Of a stretch of DNA of 64,000 nt, positions 53,537 through 62,783 are shown in pieces. Numbering within the stretch: position 1 is the first letter of the stretch; each line of letters opens with the position of its first letter. The position numbers and the translations under genes were made by a program. The DNA is from Streptomyces sp. 846.5 (GTDB lineage: Bacteria > Actinomycetota > Actinomycetes > Streptomycetales > Streptomycetaceae), in NCBI RefSeq assembly GCF_004365705.1, contig NZ_SOBN01000003.1:186001-250000 (forward strand), written 5' to 3'. The notes under the pieces are model-generated. The model worked only from the letters and a program-made list of their open reading frames with translations, was not told the DNA's origin and did not search any database.

Positions 53537-55702
53537 TCAGGTCGGGCGCCCGGTCCGCAGGAAGCTCGCCAGCAGCTCGTGCAGCACCGGCGCGCCGTCC
53601 TCGGCCAGCACCTCGTGCCCGGCCCCGGCCGCTTCCACGTAGCGGAAGTCGGCACTCTCCGTGTGCCCCATCCGCAGCAGTTCCTGACGCAGCGTGCGCG
53701 ACTGCGACACCGGCACCACCTCGTCCCGGTCGCCGTGCACCACCAGCAGCGGCGCGGTCAGCCGGTGGCACATCCGCAGGACGTCCCGTGCGCCGCTGCC
53801 GTCCTCCGGTTCGTGCGTGCCGCCGAGACGCTGCGTCAGTGCCTGGACGGCGGGGCCGGCCTCGGCCAGCAGCCGGGGGCCGGACAGGAACGGGGCGACC
53901 ACCGCGCAGCGGGCGACCTGCTCGGGCGCAGAACAGGCGGCGAGCAGCGCCAGGAACGCCCCGTAGCTCACCCCGAAGAGTGACGCCGGCTCAAGTCCCA
54001 GCGCCGCCCGCTGGCCGCTGACGGACGTCAGCAGCGCCAGCACGTCGTCGAGGTCGGGGCCGCCCCAGGCGTTCTGCAGCGCCTGGGCGTACTCCACGCC
54101 GTAGCCGGTGCTGCCGCGCTGGTTGACGGCGACCACGGCCAGGCCCTCGCCGGCCATCCGCTGCAGGGCCGGATCGAACTCCAGCCGCCAGGCGTCCGCC
54201 GGGCCGCCGTGCAGGGCGACGACCAGGTGCTGCGCCGTCAGCCAGGTGTCCCCGCCGTAGACCACGGCCTCCATCGGCCCGGCCGCCCCGGCGAGTTCCA
54301 CCGCCCGGGCGCCGTGCCAGCGGCCGCCGTCGCCCGGAGCGGCGCTGCCGTCGAGCCGCCAGCCGGACGCGGCACGGAGCCGGCCCTCCCGCAGCGACCG
54401 CGGCGAAGGGAGTATCCGGATCACGCTGCCCATCCCGGCGGCGCCGCCCTGCAGCGGGGCCAGCCGCAGCGGCATCGTCGGCACCGGGTCCTCGGCCTCC
54501 GGCGGGCCCGCCAGCAGACGGTCCACCTGCACGGTGGCGATGCCCGCCGGATGGTCGGGGGAGGAGTAGGGCAGCCGCAGCCCGGCCGCGGACCAGTGGC
54601 CCACGCCGCCGAGCCGTCCGGCCGGTACCGGCAGCGTCTCCAGCTGCCCGGACGAGGGCCGCCAGACCGCCAGGGTGGAGCCGGCGCCCCAGTCGCCCTG
54701 CAGCGCCACCCGCTGCTCACTCGCTGGAACCTCGTCACTCGCGGGAACCCCGGCGCGGCCCGGCTCGATCGCCACCGGGCGCAGGAACTCCCTGGTCCGG
54801 TGCAGGCAGTCGGGGAAGCGCAGCGGCTGCTCCTCGCCGAGGACACCCCAGCCGAGACGGTCCTGCCCCGGGGCGTCGCTGCGCACCAGGATCAGCCCGC
54901 TCTCCGGGTCCGCGGCGACCAGGCGGTCGTTGCTGCCCGGGGCCAGCTCCAGGAAGGGGCTGACCGCCCCCGTGGCCAGGTCCAGCACCACCGTCTTGAC
55001 CGTGGGCGCGGAGGATCCCCCGGCGGCGCCCGGCACCAGGTGGTCCAGGGCCAGCATCCGCCCGCCCCGGTCCAGCCACACCCCGCCGCCGGACATCCCG
55101 GGGAACTCCGCCACCTGCTGCGGCTGCGCGCCGCCGTCGGCGCTCACCAGCCAGACCGAGGTCACCGCGCGGCTGTCGGTGCCCAGCGCCACCGCGACCG
55201 GCGCACCGGGCCCGGGCGCGGGCAGCGCCATCAGCCGCAGCCCCGGCATCCGCAGGCTGCCGACGAAGGTCTCCCGCACCGAGGCAGGGGTCCGCACCAC
55301 CAGGTCGTGGCTGTCGCCGTGGAGCCGGCAGATCAGCACCCGTCCGTCGGGCAGCGAGACCAGCTGCGAGCGCAGGCTCTCCGGAGCCGCGCCCGGGGCC
55401 TGCGGCAGCGCTACCGGTATGGCGCCGCCGGACGCCGAACTGCTGGGATCGGCGCTGCCGAGGCCACCGACGATCAGGCCGCCGACGACCTGCTCCGCGG
55501 AGTCCGCGGTCGGCGCCGTGTCCAGCCGCCAGCTCTCTGTGTCCAGCCGCCAGCTCTCCACGTACCAGCCGCCCTCACCCGAGGAGGCCATGCAAGCCGC
55601 GTAGCCGCCGCCGGCCGAGAACGTGAAGCCGACCCGGCGGAGCGGGGGCGCCGCCCTGGTGTGCGGGAAGGCGCCGACGAGAGTGAGAGGTGTCGCAGTC
55701 AT
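53537..55702 (-). CDS. S9 (prolyl oligopeptidase-type) serine peptidase
   Basis: The protein has 721 residues. The first about 430 residues are a beta-propeller-like region; the C-terminal 290 are an alpha/beta hydrolase with Ser in FGVSYGAFLALLA, Asp in VHGDRDEVVP and His in AGAGHEVLAED. The oxyanion segment is VALHGGPADAW. There is no signal peptide, so it is cytoplasmic or membrane-peripheral. A short WRLDTESWRLDT duplication lies near residue 51. It should cut short peptides, often after Pro, or hydrolyse acyl-peptides. The start ATG has only a weak ribosome site. Confidence 0.88.
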   Translation of the reverse strand: MTATPLTLVGAFPHTRAAPPLRRVGFTFSAGGGYAACMASSGEGGWYVESWRLDTESWRLDTAPTADSAEQVVGGLIVGGLGSADPSSSASGGAIPVALPQAPGAAPESLRSQLVSLPDGRVLICRLHGDSHDLVVRTPASVRETFVGSLRMPGLRLMALPAPGPGAPVAVALGTDSRAVTSVWLVSADGGAQPQQVAEFPGMSGGGVWLDRGGRMLALDHLVPGAAGGSSAPTVKTVVLDLATGAVSPFLELAPGSNDRLVAADPESGLILVRSDAPGQDRLGWGVLGEEQPLRFPDCLHRTREFLRPVAIEPGRAGVPASDEVPASEQRVALQGDWGAGSTLAVWRPSSGQLETLPVPAGRLGGVGHWSAAGLRLPYSSPDHPAGIATVQVDRLLAGPPEAEDPVPTMPLRLAPLQGGAAGMGSVIRILPSPRSLREGRLRAASGWRLDGSAAPGDGGRWHGARAVELAGAAGPMEAVVYGGDTWLTAQHLVVALHGGPADAWRLEFDPALQRMAGEGLAVVAVNQRGSTGYGVEYAQALQNAWGGPDLDDVLALLTSVSGQRAALGLEPASLFGVSYGAFLALLAACSAPEQVARCAVVAPFLSGPRLLAEAGPAVQALTQRLGGTHEPEDGSGARDVLRMCHRLTAPLLVVHGDRDEVVPVSQSRTLRQELLRMGHTESADFRYVEAAGAGHEVLAEDGAPVLHELLASFLRTGRPT

Positions 55703-55958
55703 GGGAGGTCACCAACCAGGTGTCATGGGGGTCGGACCCGAACGGCTCCCAGCCGCGGGCCCGCAGCCGGGACCAACCGAGCGTTGCCGCCCCCGCCGCA
55801 CCACAGACGCTACTTACGCCACCCCCGGCACCCGAACGGATCGCTGCCCCTTCACTCAAAGGGGTGAGGCGAAGGACGGGCGGGTATTGCGTAAGCCCAG
55901 GAAAGAGGCGGCCCGGCACGCGGGCGGTCAGCACTGGCCCTGCGTGTAATCTCGACGG

Positions 55959-56801
55959 GTGCCGAACCTTTCCGACGTCCTCAGCGTGTTCGACGAGCTC
56001 TACCCGCCCGCCAGGGCGGAGTCCTGGGACGCGGTCGGGCTGGTCTGCGGGGATCCGGAGGCCGAGGTGGGCCGGGTGATGTTCGCCGTGGACCCGGTCG
56101 CCGCAGTGGTCGACGAGGCCCTGGAGTGGGGCGCTGACCTGCTGGTCACCCACCATCCGCTGTATCTGCGCGGAGTCACCTCGGTCGCCGCCACCGGCTT
56201 CAAGGGCCGCGTCGTGCACACCCTGATCAGGCACGGGATCGCCCTGCTCACCGCCCACACCAACGCCGACTCCGCCGACCCCGGCGTCTCCGACGCCCTC
56301 GCCGAGGCGGTCGGCCTGCGCGTCACCGGACCGCTGATCCCCGACCCGACCGACCCGGCGGGCCGCCGGGGCACCGGACGGATCGGCGAGCTGCCCGAGC
56401 CCGAACCCCTCGCCGCCTTCGCCGCCCGGGTAGCCGCCGGGCTCCCCGCCACCGTCCAGGGCGTCCGCACCGCGGGCGACCCGGACGCGCCGGTGCGCCG
56501 GGTCGCCGTCTGCGGCGGCTCCGGCGACTCCTTCTTCGACGCGGTCCGCGCGGCCGACGTCGACGCCTATCTCACCGCCGACCTGCGGCACCACCCGGTC
56601 TCCGAGGCCCGCGAAGCCAGCCCGCTGGCGCTGCTGGACGCCGCCCACTGGGCCACCGAGTGGCCCTGGCTGCGCAGCGCCGAACGCGAGCTGCTGGCGG
56701 CCGCCGACAAGCACGGCTGGACGCTGGACACCCGGGTGTCCACGCAGGTCACCGACGCCTGGACGCTGCACACGCCGATGCCGGCCGCAGCCCCGGAATA
56801 G
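55959..56801 (+). CDS. Nif3-like dinuclear metal-center protein (GTP cyclohydrolase I type 2 family)
   Basis: This 280-residue protein starts at GTG 55959. Metal ligands are visible in LLVTHHPLYLRGV, AHTNADSADPGVSDALAEAVGL and YLTADLRHHPVSEA near the end. Nif3 proteins form hexamers with two metal ions; their function is unsettled. In actinomycetes the gene regularly precedes the zinc-ribbon coiled-coil gene and the RNase H/phosphatase gene, as here. Confidence 0.93.
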   Translation: MPNLSDVLSVFDELYPPARAESWDAVGLVCGDPEAEVGRVMFAVDPVAAVVDEALEWGADLLVTHHPLYLRGVTSVAATGFKGRVVHTLIRHGIALLTAHTNADSADPGVSDALAEAVGLRVTGPLIPDPTDPAGRRGTGRIGELPEPEPLAAFAARVAAGLPATVQGVRTAGDPDAPVRRVAVCGGSGDSFFDAVRAADVDAYLTADLRHHPVSEAREASPLALLDAAHWATEWPWLRSAERELLAAADKHGWTLDTRVSTQVTDAWTLHTPMPAAAPE

Positions 56802-56849
56802 CCACGCAAGCCCCCTGACCGACCGACGCACCACCCCGAGGAGCACCCC

Positions 56850-57593
56850 CTGAACGCCGCGCCCGCCGACCAGATCCGCCTGCTCGACCTGCAGGCCCTC
56901 GACTCCCGCCTGGACCAGCTCGCCCACCGCTCCAACACCCTTCCCGAGCACGCCGACATCCAGCAGCGCAGCACCGACCTCACCGAGCTGCGCTCCCTCA
57001 CCGTCGCCGCCGAGACCCAGCTCAGCGACACCCAGCGCGAACTGGTCAAGGCCGAGCAGGACGTGGACCAGGTCCGCACCCGCGCCGCCCGCAACCAGCA
57101 GCGGATGGACTCCGGCTCGGTGGGCTCCGCCAAGGACCTCGCCAACCTCCAGCACGAGGTCGGCGCCCTGGCGAAGCGTCAGAGCGACCTGGAGGACGTC
57201 GTCCTGGAGATCATGGAGCGGCTGGAGACCGGGCAGGCCCGGGTCTCCGAGATGACCGCGCGCCGCGACGACGCCCAGCACAGCCTGGCCGAGGCCGAGG
57301 CCCGCCGGGACGCGGCCCAGGCCGAGATCGACGCCGAGGCCGAGAAGGTCACCAGGGAGCGCGCGGCCATCGCCGCCGTCATCCCCGCCGACCTGCTGAA
57401 GCTCTACACCCGGCTGCGCGAGACCCAGGGCGGAACCGGGGCGGCCCGGCTCTACCAGCGCCGCTGCGAGGGCTGCCGGGTCGAGTTCGCCACCGCCGAC
57501 CTGCGCACCATCCGCGCCGCCGCGCCGGACGAGGTGGTCCGCTGCGAGAACTGCAGCCGCATCCTGATCCGCACCTCCGACTCCGGCCTCTAG
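56850..57593 (+). CDS. Coiled-coil zinc-ribbon protein (CT398-like)
   Basis: Starting at CTG 56850 the frame gives 247 residues: a long coiled coil (QIRLLDLQALDSRLDQLAHRS... to about 190) and a C-terminal four-Cys zinc ribbon (CEGCRVEF and CENCSRIL). AGGAG lies six bases before the CTG. No ATG, GTG or TTG occurs in frame until GTG 57063, which would remove the first 71 residues that belong to the family. The protein probably binds RNA or links to RNA processing, since the next gene encodes RNase H. Function is unknown. Confidence 0.85.
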   Translation: MNAAPADQIRLLDLQALDSRLDQLAHRSNTLPEHADIQQRSTDLTELRSLTVAAETQLSDTQRELVKAEQDVDQVRTRAARNQQRMDSGSVGSAKDLANLQHEVGALAKRQSDLEDVVLEIMERLETGQARVSEMTARRDDAQHSLAEAEARRDAAQAEIDAEAEKVTRERAAIAAVIPADLLKLYTRLRETQGGTGAARLYQRRCEGCRVEFATADLRTIRAAAPDEVVRCENCSRILIRTSDSGL

Positions 57594-57611
57594 AGAGCGG
57601 TTCGGCCCCTC

Positions 57612-58766
57612 ATGGCGTCCACCCGACGGTTCATCATCGAGGCCGACGGCGGCTCCCGGGGCAACCCGGGGCCGGCCGGCTACGGCGCTGCCCTGCGCGA
57701 CGGCGACACCGGCGAACTGCTGGCCGAGGCCGCCGAGTACATCGGCGTGGCCACCAACAACGTCGCCGAGTACCGAGGTCTGATCGCCGGGCTGCGGGCG
57801 GCCCACGCGATCGACCCGGAGGCGACGGTCGAGGTCCGGATGGACTCCAAGCTCGTCGTCGAGCAGATGTCGGGCCGCTGGAAGATCAAGCACCCGGACA
57901 TGCGGCCACTGGCCGCCGAGGCCCAGGCGGTCTTCCCGCCCGGCCGGGTCCGCTACCAGTGGATGCCGCGCGCCCAGAACAAGCACGCGGACCGGCTGGC
58001 CAACGAGGCCATGGACGCTGGTCAGGCCGGGAAGCAGTGGGTCGCCAAACCGCTGCCGCTGCCGCAGCCGACGGCGACGCCGGTGCTCTCCGAACCGCTC
58101 CCGGAGGTCCCCGCCGCCCCGGTCGGCTGGGGCGCGGCCGACCTCGGCACCCCCACCACCCTGGTGCTGCTGCGCCACGGCGAGACCGCGCTCACCCCCG
58201 AGAAGCGGTTCTCCGGCAGCGGCGGCGGCGACCCCGAACTGTCCGAACGCGGCCGGGTCCAGGCCGACCTGGTGGCCGCGGCCCTCGCCGCGCGCGGCAC
58301 CGTCCAGGCGGTCGTCAGCTCTCCGCTGCTGCGCTGTCGGCAGACCGCGCAGGCCGCGGCGGACCGGCTCGGCCTGGAGGTGCGCATCGAGGAGGGGCTG
58401 CGGGAGACCGACTTCGGGGCCTTCGAGGGGCTGACCTTCGCCGAGGCCAAGGAGCGCTTCCCCGCTGAACTGGACGCCTGGCTGGCCTCCGCCGACACGG
58501 CGCCCCCGGGCGGCGAGAGCTTCGCCACCGTCGCCCGCCGGGTCGCGGCCGCCCGCGACAAGCTGCTGGCCCGGTACGCGGGGCGGACCGTCCTGCTGGT
58601 CTCCCATGTCACGCCGGTGAAGACCCTGGTCAGGCTGGCCCTGGGGGCTCCGCCGGAGTCGATGTTCCGGATGGAGCTGTCGGCGGCCTCGTTCTCCGCG
58701 ATCCAGTACTACGGGGACGGCAACGCGTCACTGCGGCTGCTCAACGACACCGCGCACCTGCGCTAG
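57612..58766 (+). CDS. Bifunctional RNase HI / acid phosphatase
   Basis: This 384-residue fusion has an RNase HI domain first (FIIEADGGSRGNPGPAGYG, ATNNVAEYRGLIAGL with the catalytic Glu, and MDSKLVVEQMSGRW, catalytic Asp) and a histidine phosphatase second (LLRHGETALTPEKRFSG, RETDFGAFEG and SHVTPVKTLV). The mycobacterial orthologue Rv2228c degrades RNA/DNA hybrids and dephosphorylates alpha-ribazole phosphate. It follows the zinc-ribbon gene by 18 bp. An inverted-repeat half follows the stop. Confidence 0.95.
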   Translation: MASTRRFIIEADGGSRGNPGPAGYGAALRDGDTGELLAEAAEYIGVATNNVAEYRGLIAGLRAAHAIDPEATVEVRMDSKLVVEQMSGRWKIKHPDMRPLAAEAQAVFPPGRVRYQWMPRAQNKHADRLANEAMDAGQAGKQWVAKPLPLPQPTATPVLSEPLPEVPAAPVGWGAADLGTPTTLVLLRHGETALTPEKRFSGSGGGDPELSERGRVQADLVAAALAARGTVQAVVSSPLLRCRQTAQAAADRLGLEVRIEEGLRETDFGAFEGLTFAEAKERFPAELDAWLASADTAPPGGESFATVARRVAAARDKLLARYAGRTVLLVSHVTPVKTLVRLALGAPPESMFRMELSAASFSAIQYYGDGNASLRLLNDTAHLR

Positions 58767-58779
58767 CCGTTGCACCGTC

Positions 58780-58803
58780 AGGGGCGCGGGGAACTGCGCG
58801 ACA
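58780..58803. repeat. Dispersed Streptomyces repeat, half copy
   Basis: AGGGGCGCGGGGAACTGCGC and following bases match one arm of the repeat at 27031 and 34873, but no second arm is present. It lies between convergent genes. Confidence 0.85.
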
Positions 58804-58849
58804 AGCCCCTCACGCTCACGGTCCGCAGCCAGGATCCGTCAGCAGCCCC

Positions 58850-59647
58850 TCACAGCTCGCTGACGACGACGTCAAGCGTCCAGGCCTTCCCGGCCGCGGG
58901 CGCCCCGGCCTCCACGGTGTACTTCAACTCCCGTAGTACCTCGGCGAGTTCGGCGGGTGACTCCGGCTCGGCGGCGGACTCGAGAAGCTCTCTGACGATT
59001 CGTCCCTTTGTCGCCTTGTTGAAGTGGCTCACCACCGTTCGCTTGAGCACGCCTCCCACCTCGCGCTCGTGCAGCACCCGCACCGTGGCCGTCCGTCCGG
59101 CGACCTCCCCCTGCGGCCGCCACAGCGCCGCGTACGCCGACGACCGCAGGTCCAGCACCAGCCCGCCGCCGGCCGCGCGCTGCATCGCCGCCGCGGTCTC
59201 CCTGCGCCAGTAGCTGCCCAGCGGGCCGAGCGGGGGCAGCTTCAGCCCGCCCGAGCAGCGGTACGGCGGAATCCGGTCACTGATCCGGACCGGGCCCCAG
59301 AGCCCGGAGAACACCAGCAGCGAGCGCTCGGCCCGGGCGTAGGCCTCGGGGCTGAGCGTCGACAGTTCCAGCGCGTCGTAGAGGACGCCGGTGTAGAGCT
59401 CGCCGGCCGGCAGGGTCGGGGCCGTCCGCAGCACCGCGTTGCGGGCGATCTCCCCGCGCAGCCCCGGGCTGAGCCCCAGCACGGCGGCCGCCCGGTCCTC
59501 GTCGCCGCTCGCACACAGCGTGACCAGCGCGTCCAGCACCCGGCTCCGTGCCGGACCGAGCTCCGGCAGGACCAGCCCGTCCAGCGCCAGCGGCGCCCCC
59601 GAACCGGCGGCGGCCTTCCCCTCGGACGGCGGCAACAGCACCAGCAC
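58850..59647 (-). CDS. yaaA: YaaA family peroxide-stress protein
   Basis: The start is GTG 59647 behind GAGGAG, giving 265 residues. The family pattern is LVLLPPSEGK at the start, ELYTGVLYDAL, VFSGLWGPVRISDRIPPYR, VLDLRSSAYAALW and VVSHFNKATKGRIVRELL near the end. In E. coli YaaA lowers intracellular iron damage under H2O2. The family was formerly UPF0246. It may be the second shield besides other oxidative-stress functions. Confidence 0.92.
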   Translation of the reverse strand: MLVLLPPSEGKAAAGSGAPLALDGLVLPELGPARSRVLDALVTLCASGDEDRAAAVLGLSPGLRGEIARNAVLRTAPTLPAGELYTGVLYDALELSTLSPEAYARAERSLLVFSGLWGPVRISDRIPPYRCSGGLKLPPLGPLGSYWRRETAAAMQRAAGGGLVLDLRSSAYAALWRPQGEVAGRTATVRVLHEREVGGVLKRTVVSHFNKATKGRIVRELLESAAEPESPAELAEVLRELKYTVEAGAPAAGKAWTLDVVVSEL

Positions 59648-59864
59648 AGCAGTACTCCTCGGTGACACGGCGGATCGGTAACAGCCCCCGCGCCACTGTA
59701 GGGCCTGACGTCTCCAGGACGAATCCAAAGAAAGTCACCATCCCCGGCCGTAATGACGTGAGTCTGTGTTTGATATTGACGATTGCTGTGTGTTTTGGTT
59801 CGCTGGATGACCGGGCCGGGGACGTTGAGGGGCGACCCCGGCCCCACCCTCGTACGCTGCACCC

Positions 59865-61310
59865 ATGCCCCGCCGCCACCTCAACCTGCGCACCGCAGGC
59901 ACCGCCCGGATCGACAGTGAGCTCGCCGAACTCCGGGCCAGGATGGAGATCCCGGACGGCTGGGCGCCGGGGGTCCTCGCGGAGGTCGAGCAGGCGGTCC
60001 GTACGCCCCGGCTTCCGGACCAGGACGCCACCGCGCTGCCGCTGTTCACCGTCGACCCGCCCGACTCGCGCGACCTCGACCAGGCCATGCACCTGGAGCG
60101 GCGCGGCAGCGGCTTCCGGGTGCACTACGCCATCGCGGACGTGGGCGCGTTCGTACGGCCCGGCGGGGCGATCGACGCCGAGGCCAGGCGTCGGGTGGAG
60201 ACGCTCTACTTCCCCGACCTGCGCGTGCCGCTGCACCCGCCGCAGCTCTCCGAGGGCGCAGCCAGCCTGCTCCCGGGGCAGGACGCCCCGGCCCTGCTGT
60301 GGCAGCTGGACCTGGACGCCGACGGTGCGCTGGTCTGCGCGGACCTGCGTCGCGCCCTGGTCCGCAGCCGTCGCAAGCTCGACTACGCCGCCGTGCAGCG
60401 GGCCATCGACAGCGGCACCGCCGACGAGGCCCTCGCGCTGCTCGGGGTGATCGGGCCGCTGCGCGAGGAACGCGAGCAGGACCGGGGCGGCATCAGCCTG
60501 CCCATCCCCGAGCAGGAGATCGAGCCCGTCGACGGCGGCTACGCCCTCAACTACCGCGCCCCGCGCCCCGCCGACGGCTGGAACGCGCAGATCTCCCTGC
60601 TCACCGGCATGGCCGCGGCCGAGATGATGCTCGACGGCAGGGTCGGCCTGCTGCGTACCCTGCCGGCCGCGCCGCAGAGCGCGCACGACCGGCTGCACCT
60701 CACCGCCGCCGCGCTCGGCGTGGACTGGCCGGCCGGCCTCCCGTACCCACAGCTGATCCGCTCGCTCAACCCCGAGCTCCCGGCCCACGCCGCCTTCCTC
60801 AACGAGTGCACGGGCCTGCTGCGCGGCGCCGCGTACACCGCCTTCGACGGCTCCGCCCCGCCGGAGCCCGCCCACGCCGCCGTAGCCGCCCCGTACGCCC
60901 ACTGCACCGCCCCGCTGCGCCGGCTGGCCGACCGCTTCGCGGGCGAGGTCTGCGTGGCGCTGGCGGCGGGCGAACCCGTACCGGACTGGGTGCGGACGGC
61001 GCTGCCGGAGATTCCCAGGCTGATGGAGACCGGCGACCGCCGTGCCCACGAGGTCGAGCGGGCCTGCGTCGACCTGGTCGAGGCGGAACTGCTGCGCGGC
61101 CGCGAGGGCGAGGTCTTCGACGGCGTAGTCGTCGACGTGGACGAGCGGAAACAGCTCACCGGCACCGTCCAGCTCCGCGACCCGGCCGTCCGCGCCCGCC
61201 TCACCGACGACCGCCCGGGCGCCACGGCCCTCCCACTGGGCACGCCGCTACGGGTCCGGCTGACCACCGTGGAGCCCGTCAGCGGTACGGTCCGCTTCGC
61301 GCCGGCGTGA
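59865..61310 (+). CDS. RNB-domain 3'-5' exoribonuclease (RNase II/R type)
   Basis: The start is ATG 59865, giving 481 residues, much shorter than RNase R. The catalytic RNB site DPPDSRDLDQAMH is present with its row of Asp residues, followed by HYAIADVGAFVRPGGAIDAEA, and AAPYAHCTAPLRRLADRF. The usual cold-shock and S1 RNA-binding domains are missing or reduced. It should degrade single-stranded RNA from the 3' end. The stop is 8 bp from the convergent Uma2 stop. Confidence 0.93.
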   Translation: MPRRHLNLRTAGTARIDSELAELRARMEIPDGWAPGVLAEVEQAVRTPRLPDQDATALPLFTVDPPDSRDLDQAMHLERRGSGFRVHYAIADVGAFVRPGGAIDAEARRRVETLYFPDLRVPLHPPQLSEGAASLLPGQDAPALLWQLDLDADGALVCADLRRALVRSRRKLDYAAVQRAIDSGTADEALALLGVIGPLREEREQDRGGISLPIPEQEIEPVDGGYALNYRAPRPADGWNAQISLLTGMAAAEMMLDGRVGLLRTLPAAPQSAHDRLHLTAAALGVDWPAGLPYPQLIRSLNPELPAHAAFLNECTGLLRGAAYTAFDGSAPPEPAHAAVAAPYAHCTAPLRRLADRFAGEVCVALAAGEPVPDWVRTALPEIPRLMETGDRRAHEVERACVDLVEAELLRGREGEVFDGVVVDVDERKQLTGTVQLRDPAVRARLTDDRPGATALPLGTPLRVRLTTVEPVSGTVRFAPA

Positions 61311-61317
61311 GAATCGG

Positions 61318-61881
61318 CTAGCCGATCCGGGGCCAGTCGGAGGTGTCGAGAACGAATTCGGTGCCGTCAGCGGTGAAGGTCACCGTCGCGCCGAAGGGGT
61401 AGGTCTCGGGTTCCGGGTACGCCCCGTTCTCCGGCCCGGTGAACAGCGTGCACAGGCCCTTGTAGGGGTCGGCGATCAGGTAGGCATCAATTCCCGCTGC
61501 TGCGTACTCCTGGACTTTGATGCCGTAGTACCTCTCCCCGGGGTCGGCGGACACGACCTCGATGGCCCCGGCGATCTCGCTTCGGGGCAATGGCCTGGCT
61601 GTCCAAGAGGCGCTGCTCCGGAGGATCGAGACGTCGGGGCAGAAGCCGCTCCAGGTGCGGGGAAACGGTGTCAGCACGTGCGACACGACCCGCCAGTGTG
61701 GAAGTCCGGCGGACCGGGCCGCTTCCCACCCCGCCAGGATGATCTCGTTGTGCACACGCCCGTGAGGTGACAGGACGATCTCCCCACGTACCAGTTCGGC
61801 CTTGAAACCAGGGGGAGCTTCGAAAGTGCCAAGAATGTCGAACAGTTCCCTGTAGGTGAACTCCTCGTGCCCAACCGTCAT
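61318..61881 (-). CDS. Uma2 family endonuclease (PD-(D/E)xK fold)
   Basis: The start is ATG 61881 behind GGGGAGGAG, giving 187 residues; the frame upstream of it overlaps the 3' flank of rnpB and is not used. The family signature is present: ELVRGEIVLSPHGRVHNEI, FCPDVSIL, and AIEVVSADPGERYYGIKVQEYAAAGIDAYLIADP, where the Asp, Glu and Lys make the nuclease site. Such proteins are abundant in streptomycetes and cyanobacteria; their targets are unknown. Confidence 0.9.
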   Translation of the reverse strand: MTVGHEEFTYRELFDILGTFEAPPGFKAELVRGEIVLSPHGRVHNEIILAGWEAARSAGLPHWRVVSHVLTPFPRTWSGFCPDVSILRSSASWTARPLPRSEIAGAIEVVSADPGERYYGIKVQEYAAAGIDAYLIADPYKGLCTLFTGPENGAYPEPETYPFGATVTFTADGTEFVLDTSDWPRIG

Positions 61882-62012
61882 GTGACTGCTCCTCCCCGCC
61901 CGGGCATGTGGCGCTCCTCCACAACCGACCCGATCGCCCAACGAGACGCCTTCGCCGAAGTCACGGGGGTCGGGCGCCGCGCCGGGAGCGGCTACCATGG
62001 TCCACACGGCGG

Positions 62013-62411
62013 ACGAGCCGGCCGGGCGGTCGCGTTGCACCCTTCACGGGGTGTGCCGAGGAACGTCCGGGCTCCACACGGCAGGGTGGTGGGTAACGCC
62101 CACCCGGGGTGACCCGCGGGACAGTGCCACAGAAAACAGACCGCCGGCCGCTTCGGCAGCCGGTAAGGGTGAAACGGTGGTGTAAGAGACCACCAGTGCC
62201 CAGGGTGACCTGGGCAGCTAGGTAAACCCCACCTGGAGCAAGGTCAAGATGGAACGCCGCAAGGCGCTCCGCGCAGGCGTTCGAGGGCTGCCCGCCCGAG
62301 CCTGCGGGTAGACCGCTGGAGGCTGTCGGCAACGGCAGTCCTAGATGGATGACCGCCTCCGCGCGGGCCGCAAGGCCCCCGCGAGACAAAACCCGGCGTA
62401 CAGGCCGACTC
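62013..62411 (+). ncRNA. rnpB: RNase P RNA component (actinobacterial type A)
   Basis: The RNase P core blocks occur in order: GAGGAACGTCCGGGCTCC at about 62060, GGTGGTGGGTAACGCCCACC, CACAGAAAACAGACCGCC, GTGTAAGAGACCACCAG, GGAGCAAGGTCAAGA, GAGGGCTGCCCGCCCGAG, CTAGATGGATGACCGCC and CAAAACCCGGCGTACAGG. It processes the 5' ends of tRNA precursors with RnpA. Frames read across this segment are not genes. Ends are accurate to within about ten bases. Confidence 0.96.
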
Positions 62412-62562
62412 GTCCGCCCCTAGGCCTGTGACCTGTGGAAACGCGCTCGGCGGTGCCGTGAGGCCCACCGGAGCAGCGCCCGCGCTGACCTGCGGTTTCC
62501 CGCGGAGGCTTGCGGAGGGCTCCGACCTGCACTTCATGGCCCTGGACAGACTACTCCCAAGT

Positions 62563-62581
62563 TGATACCAGCGTGATACCA
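62563..62581 (+). promoter_or_regulatory. Direct repeat TGATACCA-N3-TGATACCA before the TA operon
   Basis: Two perfect 8-bp repeats at 62563-62570 and 62574-62581 lie 11 bp apart (one helical turn), 7 bp before the antitoxin start. This is where a ribbon-helix-helix antitoxin would bind. Confidence 0.7.
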
Positions 62582-62588
62582 TCTTTCT

Positions 62589-62783
62589 ATGGCTATGACG
62601 CTGCGACTCCCCGAGGATGATGACCGGCTTCTGACCGAGCGCGCCAAGGCAGAAGGCCGCAGTAAGCAAGAGTTGGCTACCGAGGCGATCCATGTCTTCG
62701 TCACTCGTCGAACCGAGCTTTTCGAAGACATCCTCGACCAAGTGATGACGGAGGATGCGGAGCTGTTGGAGCGTCTCGCGTGA
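62589..62783 (+). CDS. Ribbon-helix-helix antitoxin
   Basis: This 64-residue protein has an N-terminal RHH DNA-binding part: MTLRLPEDDDRLLTERAKAEGRSKQELATEAIHVFV (beta strand then two helices), and an acidic C-terminal tail (EDILDQVMTEDAELLERLA) that would cover the toxin. Its stop overlaps the Doc start by 4 bp (GTGA). It should repress its own promoter at the direct repeat and neutralise the partner. Confidence 0.87.
   Translation: MAMTLRLPEDDDRLLTERAKAEGRSKQELATEAIHVFVTRRTELFEDILDQVMTEDAELLERLA

Noticed and set aside
61961-62741. Several - strand frames across the rnpB region
   Set aside because: They cover the RNase P RNA, which explains the conservation and composition; they are shadows.
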